The notes under the pieces: model-generated | The model's input: the letters and a program-made list of their open reading frames with translations, nothing else | Database searches by the model: none | What the model was told of the DNA's origin: nothing | Assembly: GCA_965260995.1 (NCBI GenBank) | Contig: CBDHCD010000003.1 | Location: forward strand, 62,001-126,000 | Length of the DNA stretch: 64,000 nt | From: JBBROS01 sp965260995 | Lineage (GTDB): Bacteria > Pseudomonadota > Alphaproteobacteria > Acetobacterales > Acetobacteraceae | Direction: 5' to 3' | Program-made: the position numbers and the translations under genes | Part shown: positions 1-7,298 of the stretch, one piece after another | How the letters are laid out: each line of letters starts with the position of its first letter | How positions within the stretch are numbered: position 1 is the stretch's first letter

Positions 1-1
1 C

Positions 2-529
2 CTCGCCTTCGACGCCCGCCCCGCCCGGATCGACGAGGCGGCCGTGAAGGCGGCGGCGCGGGCGGACGGCGCCGGACCCGACGCGGCGGCCCTGGCCCTC
101 GCGGAGCTGAAGGCCGCCCGCGTGCGCCAGCCCGGCGCGGTCGTGATCGGTGCCGATCAGATCCTTGTGTGCGAGGGCCGCTGGTTCGACAAGCCGGCCG
201 ACCTGGCCGAGGCCCGCGCCCATCTCCTGGCCCTGCGCGGCCGCGTCCACACCCTGATGACCGCGATCGTCTGCCTGCGCGACGGCCAGGCGCTCTGGCG
301 GCACGTCGCCCGCCCGGTCCTGACCATGCGCCCCTTCACCAATACCTTCCTCGACCATTACCTCGCCTCGGAGGGCGACCGCCTGCTCGCCACCGTCGGC
401 GCTTACCGTCTCGAAGGTCCGGGCGCGCAGTTGTTCGATCACGTGGACGGCGAGCACGCCGCCATCCTCGGCCTGCCCCTGCTCCCCCTGCTCGGCTTCC
501 TCCGCCAGCACGGGGTGCTGACGGCGTGA
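2..529 (+). CDS. maf: Maf-family nucleotide pyrophosphatase (5' end outside window)
   Basis: The reading frame is open from base 2, and its first residues (LAFDARPARIDEAAVK) match the early Maf segment ending in the conserved IDE...K, so the N-terminus lies before the window and the GTG at 44 is not the start. Maf proteins hydrolyse non-canonical or modified nucleoside triphosphates (dTTP/UTP or 7-methyl-GTP) to the monophosphate. The core VIGADQI carries the conserved Asp, DKP and the ALRGRVHTL loop follow, and the C-terminal AAILGLPLLPLLGFLRQHG closes the fold as usual. The subfamily (YhdE or YceF type) cannot be settled without the missing N-terminal SxxR motif. The gene ends 43 bases before scoA on the same strand; the two may or may not share a transcript. 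Confidence 0.9.
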   Translation, partial: LAFDARPARIDEAAVKAAARADGAGPDAAALALAELKAARVRQPGAVVIGADQILVCEGRWFDKPADLAEARAHLLALRGRVHTLMTAIVCLRDGQALWRHVARPVLTMRPFTNTFLDHYLASEGDRLLATVGAYRLEGPGAQLFDHVDGEHAAILGLPLLPLLGFLRQHGVLTA

Positions 530-572
530 CGCGGCTGTGCCATGCTGGGGGCAACCTGAGTGGCGGGAGACG

Positions 573-1319
573 ATGGCGAACAAGGTTTACCCCGACGCGG
601 CCGCGGCCCTGGCCGGCCTGCTGCGCGACGACATGCTGATCATGGCCGGCGGCTTCGGCCTGTGCGGCGTCCCCGAAAGCCTGATCCTCGCCATCCGCGA
701 CAGCGGCGTCACCGGCCTCACCGTCGTCTCCAACAACGCCGGCATCGACGACGCCGGCCTCGGCCTGCTGCTGCGAACCCGGCAGATCAGGAAGATGATC
801 AGCAGCTACGTCGGCGAGAACGCCACCTTCGCCAAGCAGTACCTGGCCGGCGAGCTGGAGATCGAGTTCAACCCCCAAGGCACCCTGGCTGAGCGCATCC
901 GCGCTGGCGGCGCCGGCATCCCCGCCTTCTTCACCCGCACCGGCGTCGGCACGTCGGTCGCCGAGGGTAAGGAGGAGCGCGAGTTCGACGGCCAGCGCTA
1001 CGTCATGGAGCGCGGCCTGTTCGCCGACCTCGCCATCGTCCACGCCTGGAAGGGCGACACCGAGGGCAACCTCGTCTACCGCCGCACCGCGCGCAACTTC
1101 AACCCCAACGTCGCCACCGCCGCCCGGGTCACGGTGGCCGAGGTCGAGCACCTGGTCCAGCCCGGCGAGATCGACCCCGACCACGTCATCACGCCGGGCA
1201 TCTTCGTGCAGCGCCTGGTCCACGCCCCGGATATGGAGAAGAGGATCGAGCAGCGCACGGTGCGCCAGAAGGCCGACGCCGCCCCGGCGGCGCCCGGCGC
1301 CGAATCGCTGCCAGCATAA
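573..1319 (+). CDS. scoA: 3-oxoacid CoA-transferase subunit A
   Basis: This is the alpha subunit of a two-gene succinyl-CoA:3-ketoacid (acetoacetate) CoA-transferase, which moves CoA from succinyl-CoA to a 3-oxoacid and so opens ketone-body or PHB-derived acetoacetate to oxidation. At 248 residues it has the family's length. The N-terminal GGFGLCGVPE glycine motif, the NNAG segment and GAGIPAFFTRTGVGT are all present. I take the ATG at 573 rather than the upstream GTG at 537 because a GGGAGA ribosome site precedes it at normal spacing. The B subunit follows after 10 bases, with its AAGGAGA site overlapping this stop codon, so the two are translationally coupled. AtoD/AtoA or PcaI/PcaJ substrate specificity cannot be excluded from sequence. 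Confidence 0.93.
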   Translation: MANKVYPDAAAALAGLLRDDMLIMAGGFGLCGVPESLILAIRDSGVTGLTVVSNNAGIDDAGLGLLLRTRQIRKMISSYVGENATFAKQYLAGELEIEFNPQGTLAERIRAGGAGIPAFFTRTGVGTSVAEGKEEREFDGQRYVMERGLFADLAIVHAWKGDTEGNLVYRRTARNFNPNVATAARVTVAEVEHLVQPGEIDPDHVITPGIFVQRLVHAPDMEKRIEQRTVRQKADAAPAAPGAESLPA

Positions 1320-1329
1320 GGAGACGCTC

Positions 1330-1986
1330 ATGGCCTGGACACGCGACGACATGGCGGCCCGCGCGGCGCGGGAGCTGCAGGACGGCATGTACGTCAACCT
1401 CGGCATCGGCATCCCGACCCTGGTCGCCAACCACATCCCCCCCGGCATCAGCGTGCAGCTGCAAAGCGAGAACGGCATGCTCGGCATCGGCCCCTTCCCC
1501 TACGAGGGCGAGGAGGACGCCGACCTCATCAACGCCGGCAAGCAGACGGTGACGATGCTGCCCACCACCAGCATCTTCGACAGCGCCCAGAGCTTCGCCA
1601 TGATCCGCGGCGGCCACATCGCCATCAGCATCCTGGGCGCGCTTCAAGTCGCCGGGAACGGCGACCTCGCCAACTGGATGATCCCCGGCAAGATGGTGAA
1701 AGGCATGGGCGGCGCGATGGACCTCGTCGCCGGCGTGCCGAAATGCGTCGTGCTGATGGAGCACACCGCCCGCGGCGAGCCCAAGATCCTCCGCCGCTGC
1801 AACCTGCCGCTGACCGGGGCCGGGGTGGTCAGCCTGATCGTCACCGACCTTTGCGTCCTCGAAGTGGACGCGCCGGGCCAGGACGGCCTCACCCTGGTGG
1901 ACCTCGCCCCGGGCGTCACCGTGGACGAGCTGCGCGGCAAGACCGAGGCCCCGTTCAAGGTGCGCGAGGGCCTGCGCGCCGCCTGA
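1330..1986 (+). CDS. scoB: 3-oxoacid CoA-transferase subunit B
   Basis: This is the beta subunit of the CoA-transferase begun by the preceding gene. It carries the catalytic glutamate in the SENGMLG motif (near residue 50), which forms the glutamyl-CoA thioester intermediate, preceded by the GIGIPTLVANHIP glycine loop. At 218 residues it is standard for ScoB/AtoA. MVKGMGGAMDLVAG and the TPLTGAGVV-like segment (LPLTGAGVVSLIVTDL) are typical of the acetoacetate enzymes. The start is well supported by AAGGAGA nine bases upstream. No terminator with a T-run is visible after the stop; the next feature is a tRNA-Ala about 110 bases on. Confidence 0.93.
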   Translation: MAWTRDDMAARAARELQDGMYVNLGIGIPTLVANHIPPGISVQLQSENGMLGIGPFPYEGEEDADLINAGKQTVTMLPTTSIFDSAQSFAMIRGGHIAISILGALQVAGNGDLANWMIPGKMVKGMGGAMDLVAGVPKCVVLMEHTARGEPKILRRCNLPLTGAGVVSLIVTDLCVLEVDAPGQDGLTLVDLAPGVTVDELRGKTEAPFKVREGLRAA

Positions 1987-2093
1987 GCCTGTCCTCTTGC
2001 CCCGGCCCCTTGCAGGTCCAGTGGCCCGGCGCTATAGCCACACCTCCCAAGCATCCGGGCCAAGCCCGGCCCAAGCATCTGGGCCAAGCGTCC

Positions 2094-2169
2094 GGGGCCG
2101 TAGCTCAGTTGGGAGAGCGCCTGAATGGCATTCAGGAGGTCAGGGGTTCGATTCCCCTCGGCTCCACCA
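2094..2169 (+). tRNA. tRNA-Ala (anticodon GGC)
   Basis: A complete 76-base cloverleaf can be folded by eye. The acceptor stem GGGGCCG pairs with CGGCTCC (one G-U pair), the D-arm contains AGCTCAGTTGGGAGAGC, and the anticodon stem CCTGA/TCAGG encloses the loop ATGGCAT, which gives anticodon GGC. The T-arm is CAGGGGTTCGATTCCCCT, and the 3' CCA is encoded. It reads GCC/GCU alanine codons; GCC is heavily used in this genome. Confidence 0.97.
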
Positions 2170-2257
2170 GGCTTCCGGCGGCAAAATGCCGCGGCCTGAC
2201 TGTCTCCAATTCGCGAACGAGCCGAGGATGGCGTAATGGCTGACGAATCGTCGCGTT

Positions 2258-2317
2258 CCGGGCGGATCAGCCCCGGGCGGATCAGCGCCAGGCGGATCGA
2301 CCCCGGGCGGATCGATG
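2258..2317 (+). repeat. 15-bp tandem repeat, four units
   Basis: Four consecutive 15-base units (CCGGGCGGATCAGCC and variants) lie between the tRNA and the MscS gene. The first two units are nearly identical and the last two have diverged at a few positions. A shorter 12-base duplication (CCCAAGTCGGCT/C) follows near 2352-2375, just before the channel gene. No reading frame with family resemblance uses this DNA. Confidence 0.8.
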
Positions 2318-2390
2318 TGGACGCCCCGGCTTCCGCCTCGCGCCATGCCGCGCCCAAGTCGGCTCCCAAGTCGGCCTCCGGGGCCGCATC

Positions 2391-3398
2391 ATGAGCTTCG
2401 AGCTTCAGCAAGCCTTCGCGTCCCTGCAAGGCATGGTCGAGACCTTCGTCGCGCGCCTGCCCTACTTCATCATCGCCGTCCTGATCTACGTGGCGTTCCA
2501 CTTCGCCGCCCGGCTCACCCGCCGCGTGATCCGCCACCTGACCGAGCAGCGTCGCAAGCACCGCAACGTCGGTCTCGTGCTCGGGCGCTTGGCCGAGGGC
2601 GGGCTGATGCTGATGGGCGTGCTCGTCGCCCTCGTCGTCGCCATCCCCTCGTTCCAGCCGGCCCAGTTGATCCAGATCCTCGGCATCAGCGGCGTCGCCA
2701 TCGGCTTCGCCTTTCGCGACATCCTGCAGAACTTCCTCGCCGGCATCCTGATCCTGCTCACCGAACCCTTCCGCCTCGGCGACCAGATCAAGGTCAACAA
2801 CTTCGAAGGCACGGTCGAGGAGATCCAGACCCGCGCCACCTCGATCCGCACCTACGACGGCCGCCGGGTCGTGATCCCCAACTCGAACCTGTTCACCGAA
2901 TCCGTCACCGTCAACACCGCCTTCCGCACCCGGCGGCTGCAATACGACATCGGCATCGGCTACGGCGACGACATCGAGCGCGCCAAGGCGGTTATCCTGG
3001 AGGCGCTGGGAAGCATCCACGGCGTCCTGCGCGACCCGCCGCCGGAGGCGCTGGTGGTGGACCTCGCCGGCAGCAGCGTCAACATCAGGGCGCGCTGGTG
3101 GATCAGCCCGCCGGTGCAGGTCGATGTCGTGTCCAGCATCGATGAGGCGCTGCACGCGATCAAGGACCGGCTGACGGCCGAGGGCATCGACCTGCCGTTC
3201 CCGACGCAGCAAATCCTGTTCCACGACCAAACCGAAGCCACCGACGGCGACCGCGCCCGCCAGCGCGAAGGCTGGCCCGCCGGCCATATCGATCCGCCCG
3301 GCCCCCGCTCCATCGCCGGCGCGCTGCTCCGCCGCCGGGACGAGGACGGCGGCGACGAGCGGCCCGGCCGGGAGCGGCAAATGGCCGAGCGGCGGTGA
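2391..3398 (+). CDS. MscS-family mechanosensitive channel
   Basis: This 335-residue protein is a small-conductance mechanosensitive channel that opens when membrane tension rises on osmotic downshock. Two hydrophobic helices (about 20-45 and 70-95) precede the pore-lining TM3, seen as ILGISGVAIGFAFRDILQNFLAGI (about 98-122) with its Gly/Ala pattern. The beta domain follows (GDQIKV, GTVEEI, TYDGRRVVIPNSNL), and then the alpha/beta C-domain. Past about residue 285 there is a charged, Arg-rich tail not found in E. coli MscS. The ATG at 2391 has only a weak ribosome site. The gene converges on the minus-strand DMT exporter, with a hairpin-rich gap between them. Confidence 0.93.
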   Translation: MSFELQQAFASLQGMVETFVARLPYFIIAVLIYVAFHFAARLTRRVIRHLTEQRRKHRNVGLVLGRLAEGGLMLMGVLVALVVAIPSFQPAQLIQILGISGVAIGFAFRDILQNFLAGILILLTEPFRLGDQIKVNNFEGTVEEIQTRATSIRTYDGRRVVIPNSNLFTESVTVNTAFRTRRLQYDIGIGYGDDIERAKAVILEALGSIHGVLRDPPPEALVVDLAGSSVNIRARWWISPPVQVDVVSSIDEALHAIKDRLTAEGIDLPFPTQQILFHDQTEATDGDRARQREGWPAGHIDPPGPRSIAGALLRRRDEDGGDERPGRERQMAERR

Positions 3399-3616
3399 GC
3401 GCGTTCCGTCGTTGGACCCTCGTCGTCATGACTTCATCAGGACGACGAGGATCTAGCTTTTCCTGGCCTGGCAATTGGCGCCCTGCCTGGTTTCCAGCCA
3501 GGGCGATTGCGGACGAAGCATCATTCGGCGGAGCGCGTCGGCGCGGAGCCGGTAAGATGATGCGTCTTCAAAGACTCCTAAGCAGCCATGCGTGGCACAA
3601 GCTACGCATGGCTGCT
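3399..3616. repeat. Intergenic cluster of inverted repeats after mscS
   Basis: This gene-free stretch holds three separate inverted repeats. CTCGTCGTC/GACGACGAG lies at 3419-3449 (9 bp perfect, 13-base loop). GCCCTGCCTGG/CCAGCCAGGGC lies at 3480-3504 (10 of 11 pairs, loop TTT). TAAGCAGCCATGCGT/ACGCATGGCTGCTTA lies at 3579-3618 (15 bp perfect, 10-base loop). The last one runs straight into the 103-bp element at 3617, sharing the TA. A 74-codon open frame (3395-3619) crosses the region but looks non-coding. Since mscS and the DMT gene converge here, the hairpins could end transcription from both sides, although no T-runs follow them. Confidence 0.7.
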
Positions 3617-3719
3617 TAGAGCGGTTTCAGTTTTGTCGGACGCACCTCGCGTCCGACAAAACTGAGTAACCGCGTGGAACAATGGCTAGAGTGGTTTCGT
3701 GCAACATGAAACCGCTCTA
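3617..3719. repeat. 103-bp palindromic element, copy A
   Basis: The element has 13-bp perfect terminal inverted repeats (TAGAGCGGTTTCA and its complement) and two internal hairpins. One is CAGTTTTGTCGGACGC/GCGTCCGACAAAACTG at 3628-3664 (16 bp perfect, loop ACCTC); the other is an imperfect 15-bp stem at 3687-3719. Related copies of exactly the same length lie at 20067-20169 (opposite orientation) and 48960-49062. The final CTA, read on the minus strand, is the TAG stop codon of the adjacent DMT exporter gene. The size, inverted ends and TA/CTAG boundary resemble a MITE or a complex REP unit; there is no transposase gene inside. Confidence 0.85.
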
Positions 3720-4784
3720 GGCGGCGTGCGTGTGCCGGTGATGCAGGTCCGGATAATGCGGATGGCGATGGATCATCGGGGCGTGCCGGTGCGCGTGCGC
3801 GTGCGGCTCGCCCGCCGGGTTGTCCTGCCCGTGCTGGTGCCCGTGCTGGTGATGGCTGTCGTGCGTGTGGGCGTGCTCGTGCCATAGCTCCTCGTGCGCG
3901 TGCTCGTGGTCGTGCCGCTCGGCCAGGTGAAGGTAAAGGCCCACCCCCATCAGCGCCGCCGCCGCGGCCAGCCGCGCGGTCAACGGCTCGCCGAACAACC
4001 CGAGCGCCAGCACGGCCCCGACGAACGGCGCCAGCGAGAAGTACGCCCCGGCCCGCGCCGCCCCGAGATGTCGCAAGGCCAGCACGAACAACGCCAGGCT
4101 GACCCCGTAGCCGAGGAAGCCCACCACCCCGGCCCCCAACAACGGCCCCGCCGCCGGCAACCCGGCCCCGCCCCCCAGCGCGAGCGCCAAGTTGGTCGCC
4201 CCGGCCACCAGCCCCTTGAGCATGGCGATCTGCACCGGGTCGGCGGCGCTCAGCTTGCGCGTCAGGTTGTTGTCGATGCCCCAGGCCAGGCAAGCGCCGA
4301 CGATGGCGAGCGCGCCCCACCCAACCTCGCCCGCCGCGCCTTGCCACGACAGCAGCGCCGCCCCGCCCAGGATGCACAGAGCGCCCAGCACGATGCGCCC
4401 GTCGGCGTTCTCGCGGAACACGGCCCAGGCGATGCCCATCGTCGCCAGCCCTTCCAGGTTGAGCAGCAACGCCGCGCTGGACGCCGGGGTGACGCCCAGC
4501 CCCAGCATCAGCAGCACCGGGCCGATCACGCCCCCGGCCACGATCACCGCCAGCAGCCAGGGCAAGTCGGCCCGGCGCAACGGCGCTTCCGGCGGCGCGA
4601 TGCCCAGCCAGCGGCGACCGACATGCACCCCCGCCAGGCCGAGGCCGGAGCCGAGATACAGCAGCCCGGCCAGCAGCCAAGGGTCGATCTCCCCCAGCAG
4701 CAGCTTGGCGAACGGCGTGCTGGCCCCGAACAGCGCCGCCGACAGCAGGCCGAACAGCGCGCCGGGATTGGCTATGCCGGGCAA
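3717..4784 (-). CDS. DMT/EamA-family exporter with histidine-rich C-terminal tail
   Basis: This 355-residue transporter has ten hydrophobic segments in two EamA repeats (LFGASTPFAKLLLG near the start, then a second repeat from about 150). The last 65 residues contain 24 histidines in HxH and HH patterns, a tail that should bind Ni, Co, Zn or Cu in the cytoplasm. The start is a TTG at 4784, chosen because AAGGAG lies eight bases upstream and the family N-terminus follows at once. It sits 25 bases after the last gene of a peptide/nickel-type ABC importer, so it is probably in that operon. Its TAG stop is the end of 103-bp element copy A. EamA members export many small molecules; metal efflux is an inference from the tail. 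Confidence 0.85.
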   Translation of the reverse strand: MPGIANPGALFGLLSAALFGASTPFAKLLLGEIDPWLLAGLLYLGSGLGLAGVHVGRRWLGIAPPEAPLRRADLPWLLAVIVAGGVIGPVLLMLGLGVTPASSAALLLNLEGLATMGIAWAVFRENADGRIVLGALCILGGAALLSWQGAAGEVGWGALAIVGACLAWGIDNNLTRKLSAADPVQIAMLKGLVAGATNLALALGGGAGLPAAGPLLGAGVVGFLGYGVSLALFVLALRHLGAARAGAYFSLAPFVGAVLALGLFGEPLTARLAAAAALMGVGLYLHLAERHDHEHAHEELWHEHAHTHDSHHQHGHQHGQDNPAGEPHAHAHRHAPMIHRHPHYPDLHHRHTHAA

Positions 4785-4809
4785 AGCGGCTTCTCCTTCG
4801 TCGCCACGG

Positions 4810-5547
4810 TCAGTCCTCCTCCAACTCCACGCTCAGCCGCCGCAGCTCCGTCGTGTGCGGATGCCGCGTCCGCCCGGCCCGCAGCGCCTCCGCCGTCAAC
4901 TCCTCCACCAGCGCCCCGCCCTGCATCACCCCGATCAGCGGGCAAAGGTGCGCCACCACCGCCAGGTTGTGGCTGACCAGCAGGTAGGTCAGCCCCCGCG
5001 CGTCCTGCAGGTCGCGCAGCAGGTTCAGCGCCTCCGCCTGCACCGACACGTCGAGCGCGCTGGTCGGCTCGTCGAGCAGCAGCACCTCCGGCTCCAGGAT
5101 CAGTGCCCGCGCGATCGCCACCCGCTGCCGCTGCCCGCCGCTCAGCTGGTGCGGGTAGCGGAACCGGGTCGCCGACGGCAGCGCCACCGCCGCCAGCGCC
5201 TCGCCGATCCGCCGGTCCCGCTCCCCCAGCCCGTGCACCAACAGCGGCTCGCTCAGCGCCCGGTCCACCGTCTGCCGCGGGTGCAGCGACCCGTAAGGGT
5301 CTTGGAACACCATCTGCACCCGGCGAAAGAACCCCTGGTCCCGCCGCGGGGCCAACGGCGCGCCGTCCAGCGCCATCCGGCCCGTCCAATCGGGGTTCAA
5401 CCCGCTCAGCGCCCGCAGGATGGTGGACTTGCCCGACCCGCTCTCCCCCACCAGCCCGTAGCTGCCGCCCCGCGCCACCGCGAGCGACACCCCTCGCACC
5501 ACCTCGTTCGCCCCGAACCGGACCCGCAGGCCCTCGATCTCGATCAT
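4810..5547 (-). CDS. Peptide/nickel-type ABC importer ATPase (DppF/NikE-like)
   Basis: This is the second ATPase of the family-5 importer encoded upstream. At 245 residues it has Walker A GESGSGKS (near 35), a Q-loop in VFQDPYGSL, signature LSGGQRQR, Walker B LLLDEPTSALD and the H-loop SHNL. The C-terminal oligopeptide/dipeptide (oligo_HPY) extension usual in DppF/OppF is missing, as is common in NikE and shorter homologues. It starts at an ATG 21 bases after its partner ATPase. It should dimerise with the preceding ATPase and energise the two permeases. The substrate is not readable from this subunit. Confidence 0.92.
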   Translation of the reverse strand: MIEIEGLRVRFGANEVVRGVSLAVARGGSYGLVGESGSGKSTILRALSGLNPDWTGRMALDGAPLAPRRDQGFFRRVQMVFQDPYGSLHPRQTVDRALSEPLLVHGLGERDRRIGEALAAVALPSATRFRYPHQLSGGQRQRVAIARALILEPEVLLLDEPTSALDVSVQAEALNLLRDLQDARGLTYLLVSHNLAVVAHLCPLIGVMQGGALVEELTAEALRAGRTRHPHTTELRRLSVELEED

Positions 5548-5568
5548 GGCCCGACCCGCGCGCCTCGA

Positions 5569-6399
5569 TCACGCATCGAGCCACGCCGGGTCGCGCCGCA
5601 AGGTCGGCAGCCGCGCCTTCGGATGCGACAACGACGGCATGCAGTCCAGCAGCCCGCGCGTGTAGGGGTGGTTGGCGTGCGCGAGGTCGGCCGCCCGCAG
5701 GCTCTCCACCACGCGGCCCGCGTACATCACCGCCACCCGGTCGCAGAACCGCCCCACCAGCGGCAGGTCGTGGCTGATCAGCAGCAGCCCCATCCCGCGG
5801 CGGCTCACCAGCTCGTCGATCAGCCGCAGGATCTCCGCCTGCACCGTGGCGTCCAGCGCGCTGGTCGGCTCGTCGGCGATCAGCAGCTCGGGGTCGGGCG
5901 CCAGCATCATCGCGATCATCACCCGCTGGCCCATCCCCCCCGACAGCTCGTGCGGGTAGCTGCCGGCGACGCGCGCCGGGTCGCGGATGCGCACCTGATC
6001 GAGCAGCTCGACCGCCGCCGCCCGCGCCGCCCGGCGGCTGCCCCCCTTGTGCGTCCGCCACGCTTCCGCCACCTGGTCGCCGGCCGTCATCACCGGGTTG
6101 AGCGCGTATTTCGGGTCCTGCAGGATCAGCCCCGCCCGCTTGCCCCGGATGCGCCGCATCTGCCGCTCGCTGGCCCGCAACACGTCGATGCCGTCGAACG
6201 ACAGCGCCGCCGCCCGCACCTGCGCCGCCCGCGGCAGCAGCCGCAGCAGCGCTCGCGCCGTCAGCGACTTGCCCGACCCGCTCTCCCCCACGATGCCGAG
6301 CTTCTCCGCCCCCAGCCGCAGGGACACCCCCCGCACCGCCTCCACCGGCCCGGACGGCGTCGGGAAGGCGATCCGCAGGCCCTGGATCTCGACCTGCAT
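5569..6399 (-). CDS. Peptide/nickel-type ABC importer ATPase (DppD/NikD-like)
   Basis: The first ATPase of the importer has 276 residues. Walker A GESGSGKS, the Q-loop LILQDPKYALNPVMT (typical of DppD/NikD), signature LSGGMGQR, Walker B LLIADEPTSALD and the H-loop SHDL are all present. LSGGMGQR instead of LSGGQ is the usual form in this subfamily. The start is the ATG at 6399, which overlaps the permease stop as ATGA; a much longer in-frame extension upstream is only the antisense-like open frame typical of GC-rich DNA. The C-terminus ends soon after the RGLLDCMPSL segment, so the Fe-S-like C-terminal extension of some DppD proteins is short here. Confidence 0.92.
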   Translation of the reverse strand: MQVEIQGLRIAFPTPSGPVEAVRGVSLRLGAEKLGIVGESGSGKSLTARALLRLLPRAAQVRAAALSFDGIDVLRASERQMRRIRGKRAGLILQDPKYALNPVMTAGDQVAEAWRTHKGGSRRAARAAAVELLDQVRIRDPARVAGSYPHELSGGMGQRVMIAMMLAPDPELLIADEPTSALDATVQAEILRLIDELVSRRGMGLLLISHDLPLVGRFCDRVAVMYAGRVVESLRAADLAHANHPYTRGLLDCMPSLSHPKARLPTLRRDPAWLDA

Positions 6400-7298
6400 C
6401 ACCCGCCCTGCTTCGGGTCGAGCACGTCGCGCAACCCGTCGCCCAGCAGGTTGAACGCCAAGGACGCGGCGAAGATCGCGATCCCAGGCACCAGCGCCAC
6501 CCACCACTGGTCGAGCACGAACCGCCGCGCCGTCGCGATCATCGCCCCCCACTCCGGCGACGGCGGCTGCGCCCCCATGCCGAGGAACCCGAGGCCCGCC
6601 GCGGTCAGGATGATGCTGCTCATGTCCAGCGTCACCCGCACCACCAGGCTCGGCACGCACAACGGCGCGACGTGCCGCAGCACGATGCGGCCCGGCCCCG
6701 CCCCGGCCAGCCGCGCCGCGGCGATGAAGTCCGTCCCCACCAGTCCCAAGGTCTCCGCCCGCGCCAGCCGCGCGTAGGGCGGCCAGGCCGTGAGCGCGAT
6801 GGCCGCGACCGCGCTGGTCACGCCGGGCTTCAAGGCGGCGACGAACGCCAGCGCCAGGATCAGCCGCGGGAAGGCGAGGAAGATGTCCGTCACCCGCATC
6901 AGCACCCGGTCCCACACCCCGCCCGCGTAGCCCGCGACGCACCCCACCGCGAGGCCCACCGGCGCGACCATCGCCACCACGGCGACGACCATCCCCAACG
7001 TGATCCGCCCGCCGTAGAGGATGCGCGAGAGAACGTCCCGCCCCAGCTCGTCGGTGCCGAACAGGTGCGCCGCCGAGGGCCGCGCCAGCCGGTTGGCCAG
7101 CTCTTGGTCCCCAGGATCGTAAGGGGCCAGCACCGGCGCCAGCACCGACCCGGCGATCAGCACCACGATCACCGCCAGCCCCGCCATCGCCAACGGGTTG
7201 CGCCGGAACTCCAGCCACAGCCGGTAGCGCCGCCCCCACGCCGCCTGCCCGCGCGACGCCGGCGTGTCCGTCAGCAGCCAGGCGCGCGACGCGATCAT
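6399..7298 (-). CDS. Peptide/nickel-type ABC importer permease (DppC/NikC-like)
   Basis: This inner-membrane permease has 299 residues. The N-terminal cytoplasmic segment and first helix (LAMAGLAVIVVLIAGSVLAPVLAPYDP) are followed by the DppC signature HLFGTDELGRDVLSRILYGGR, then the binding-protein-dependent transport domain. The EAA loop appears as EAARLAGAGPGRIVLRHVAP-like sequence (IAAARLAGAGPGRIVLRH). It starts at an ATG at 7298 overlapping the preceding permease stop by four bases (ATGA) and itself ends in the next start, so the operon is translationally coupled throughout. Confidence 0.93.
   Translation of the reverse strand: MIASRAWLLTDTPASRGQAAWGRRYRLWLEFRRNPLAMAGLAVIVVLIAGSVLAPVLAPYDPGDQELANRLARPSAAHLFGTDELGRDVLSRILYGGRITLGMVVAVVAMVAPVGLAVGCVAGYAGGVWDRVLMRVTDIFLAFPRLILALAFVAALKPGVTSAVAAIALTAWPPYARLARAETLGLVGTDFIAAARLAGAGPGRIVLRHVAPLCVPSLVVRVTLDMSSIILTAAGLGFLGMGAQPPSPEWGAMIATARRFVLDQWWVALVPGIAIFAASLAFNLLGDGLRDVLDPKQGG

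Noticed and set aside
3395..3619. 74-codon open frame after mscS
   Set aside because: It crosses three inverted repeats, overlaps the mscS stop, has no family resemblance and ends inside the 103-bp element.
3667..3690. GTAACC in the 103-bp element as a second SigF promoter
   Set aside because: At 16 bases spacing the sequence is AGAG, not CGAA, in copies A and C.
4192..6777. 861-codon plus-strand open frame
   Set aside because: It is antisense to the DMT gene and two ABC ATPase genes with clear motifs; its composition (Arg/Pro/His runs) is the complement of GC-rich coding DNA.
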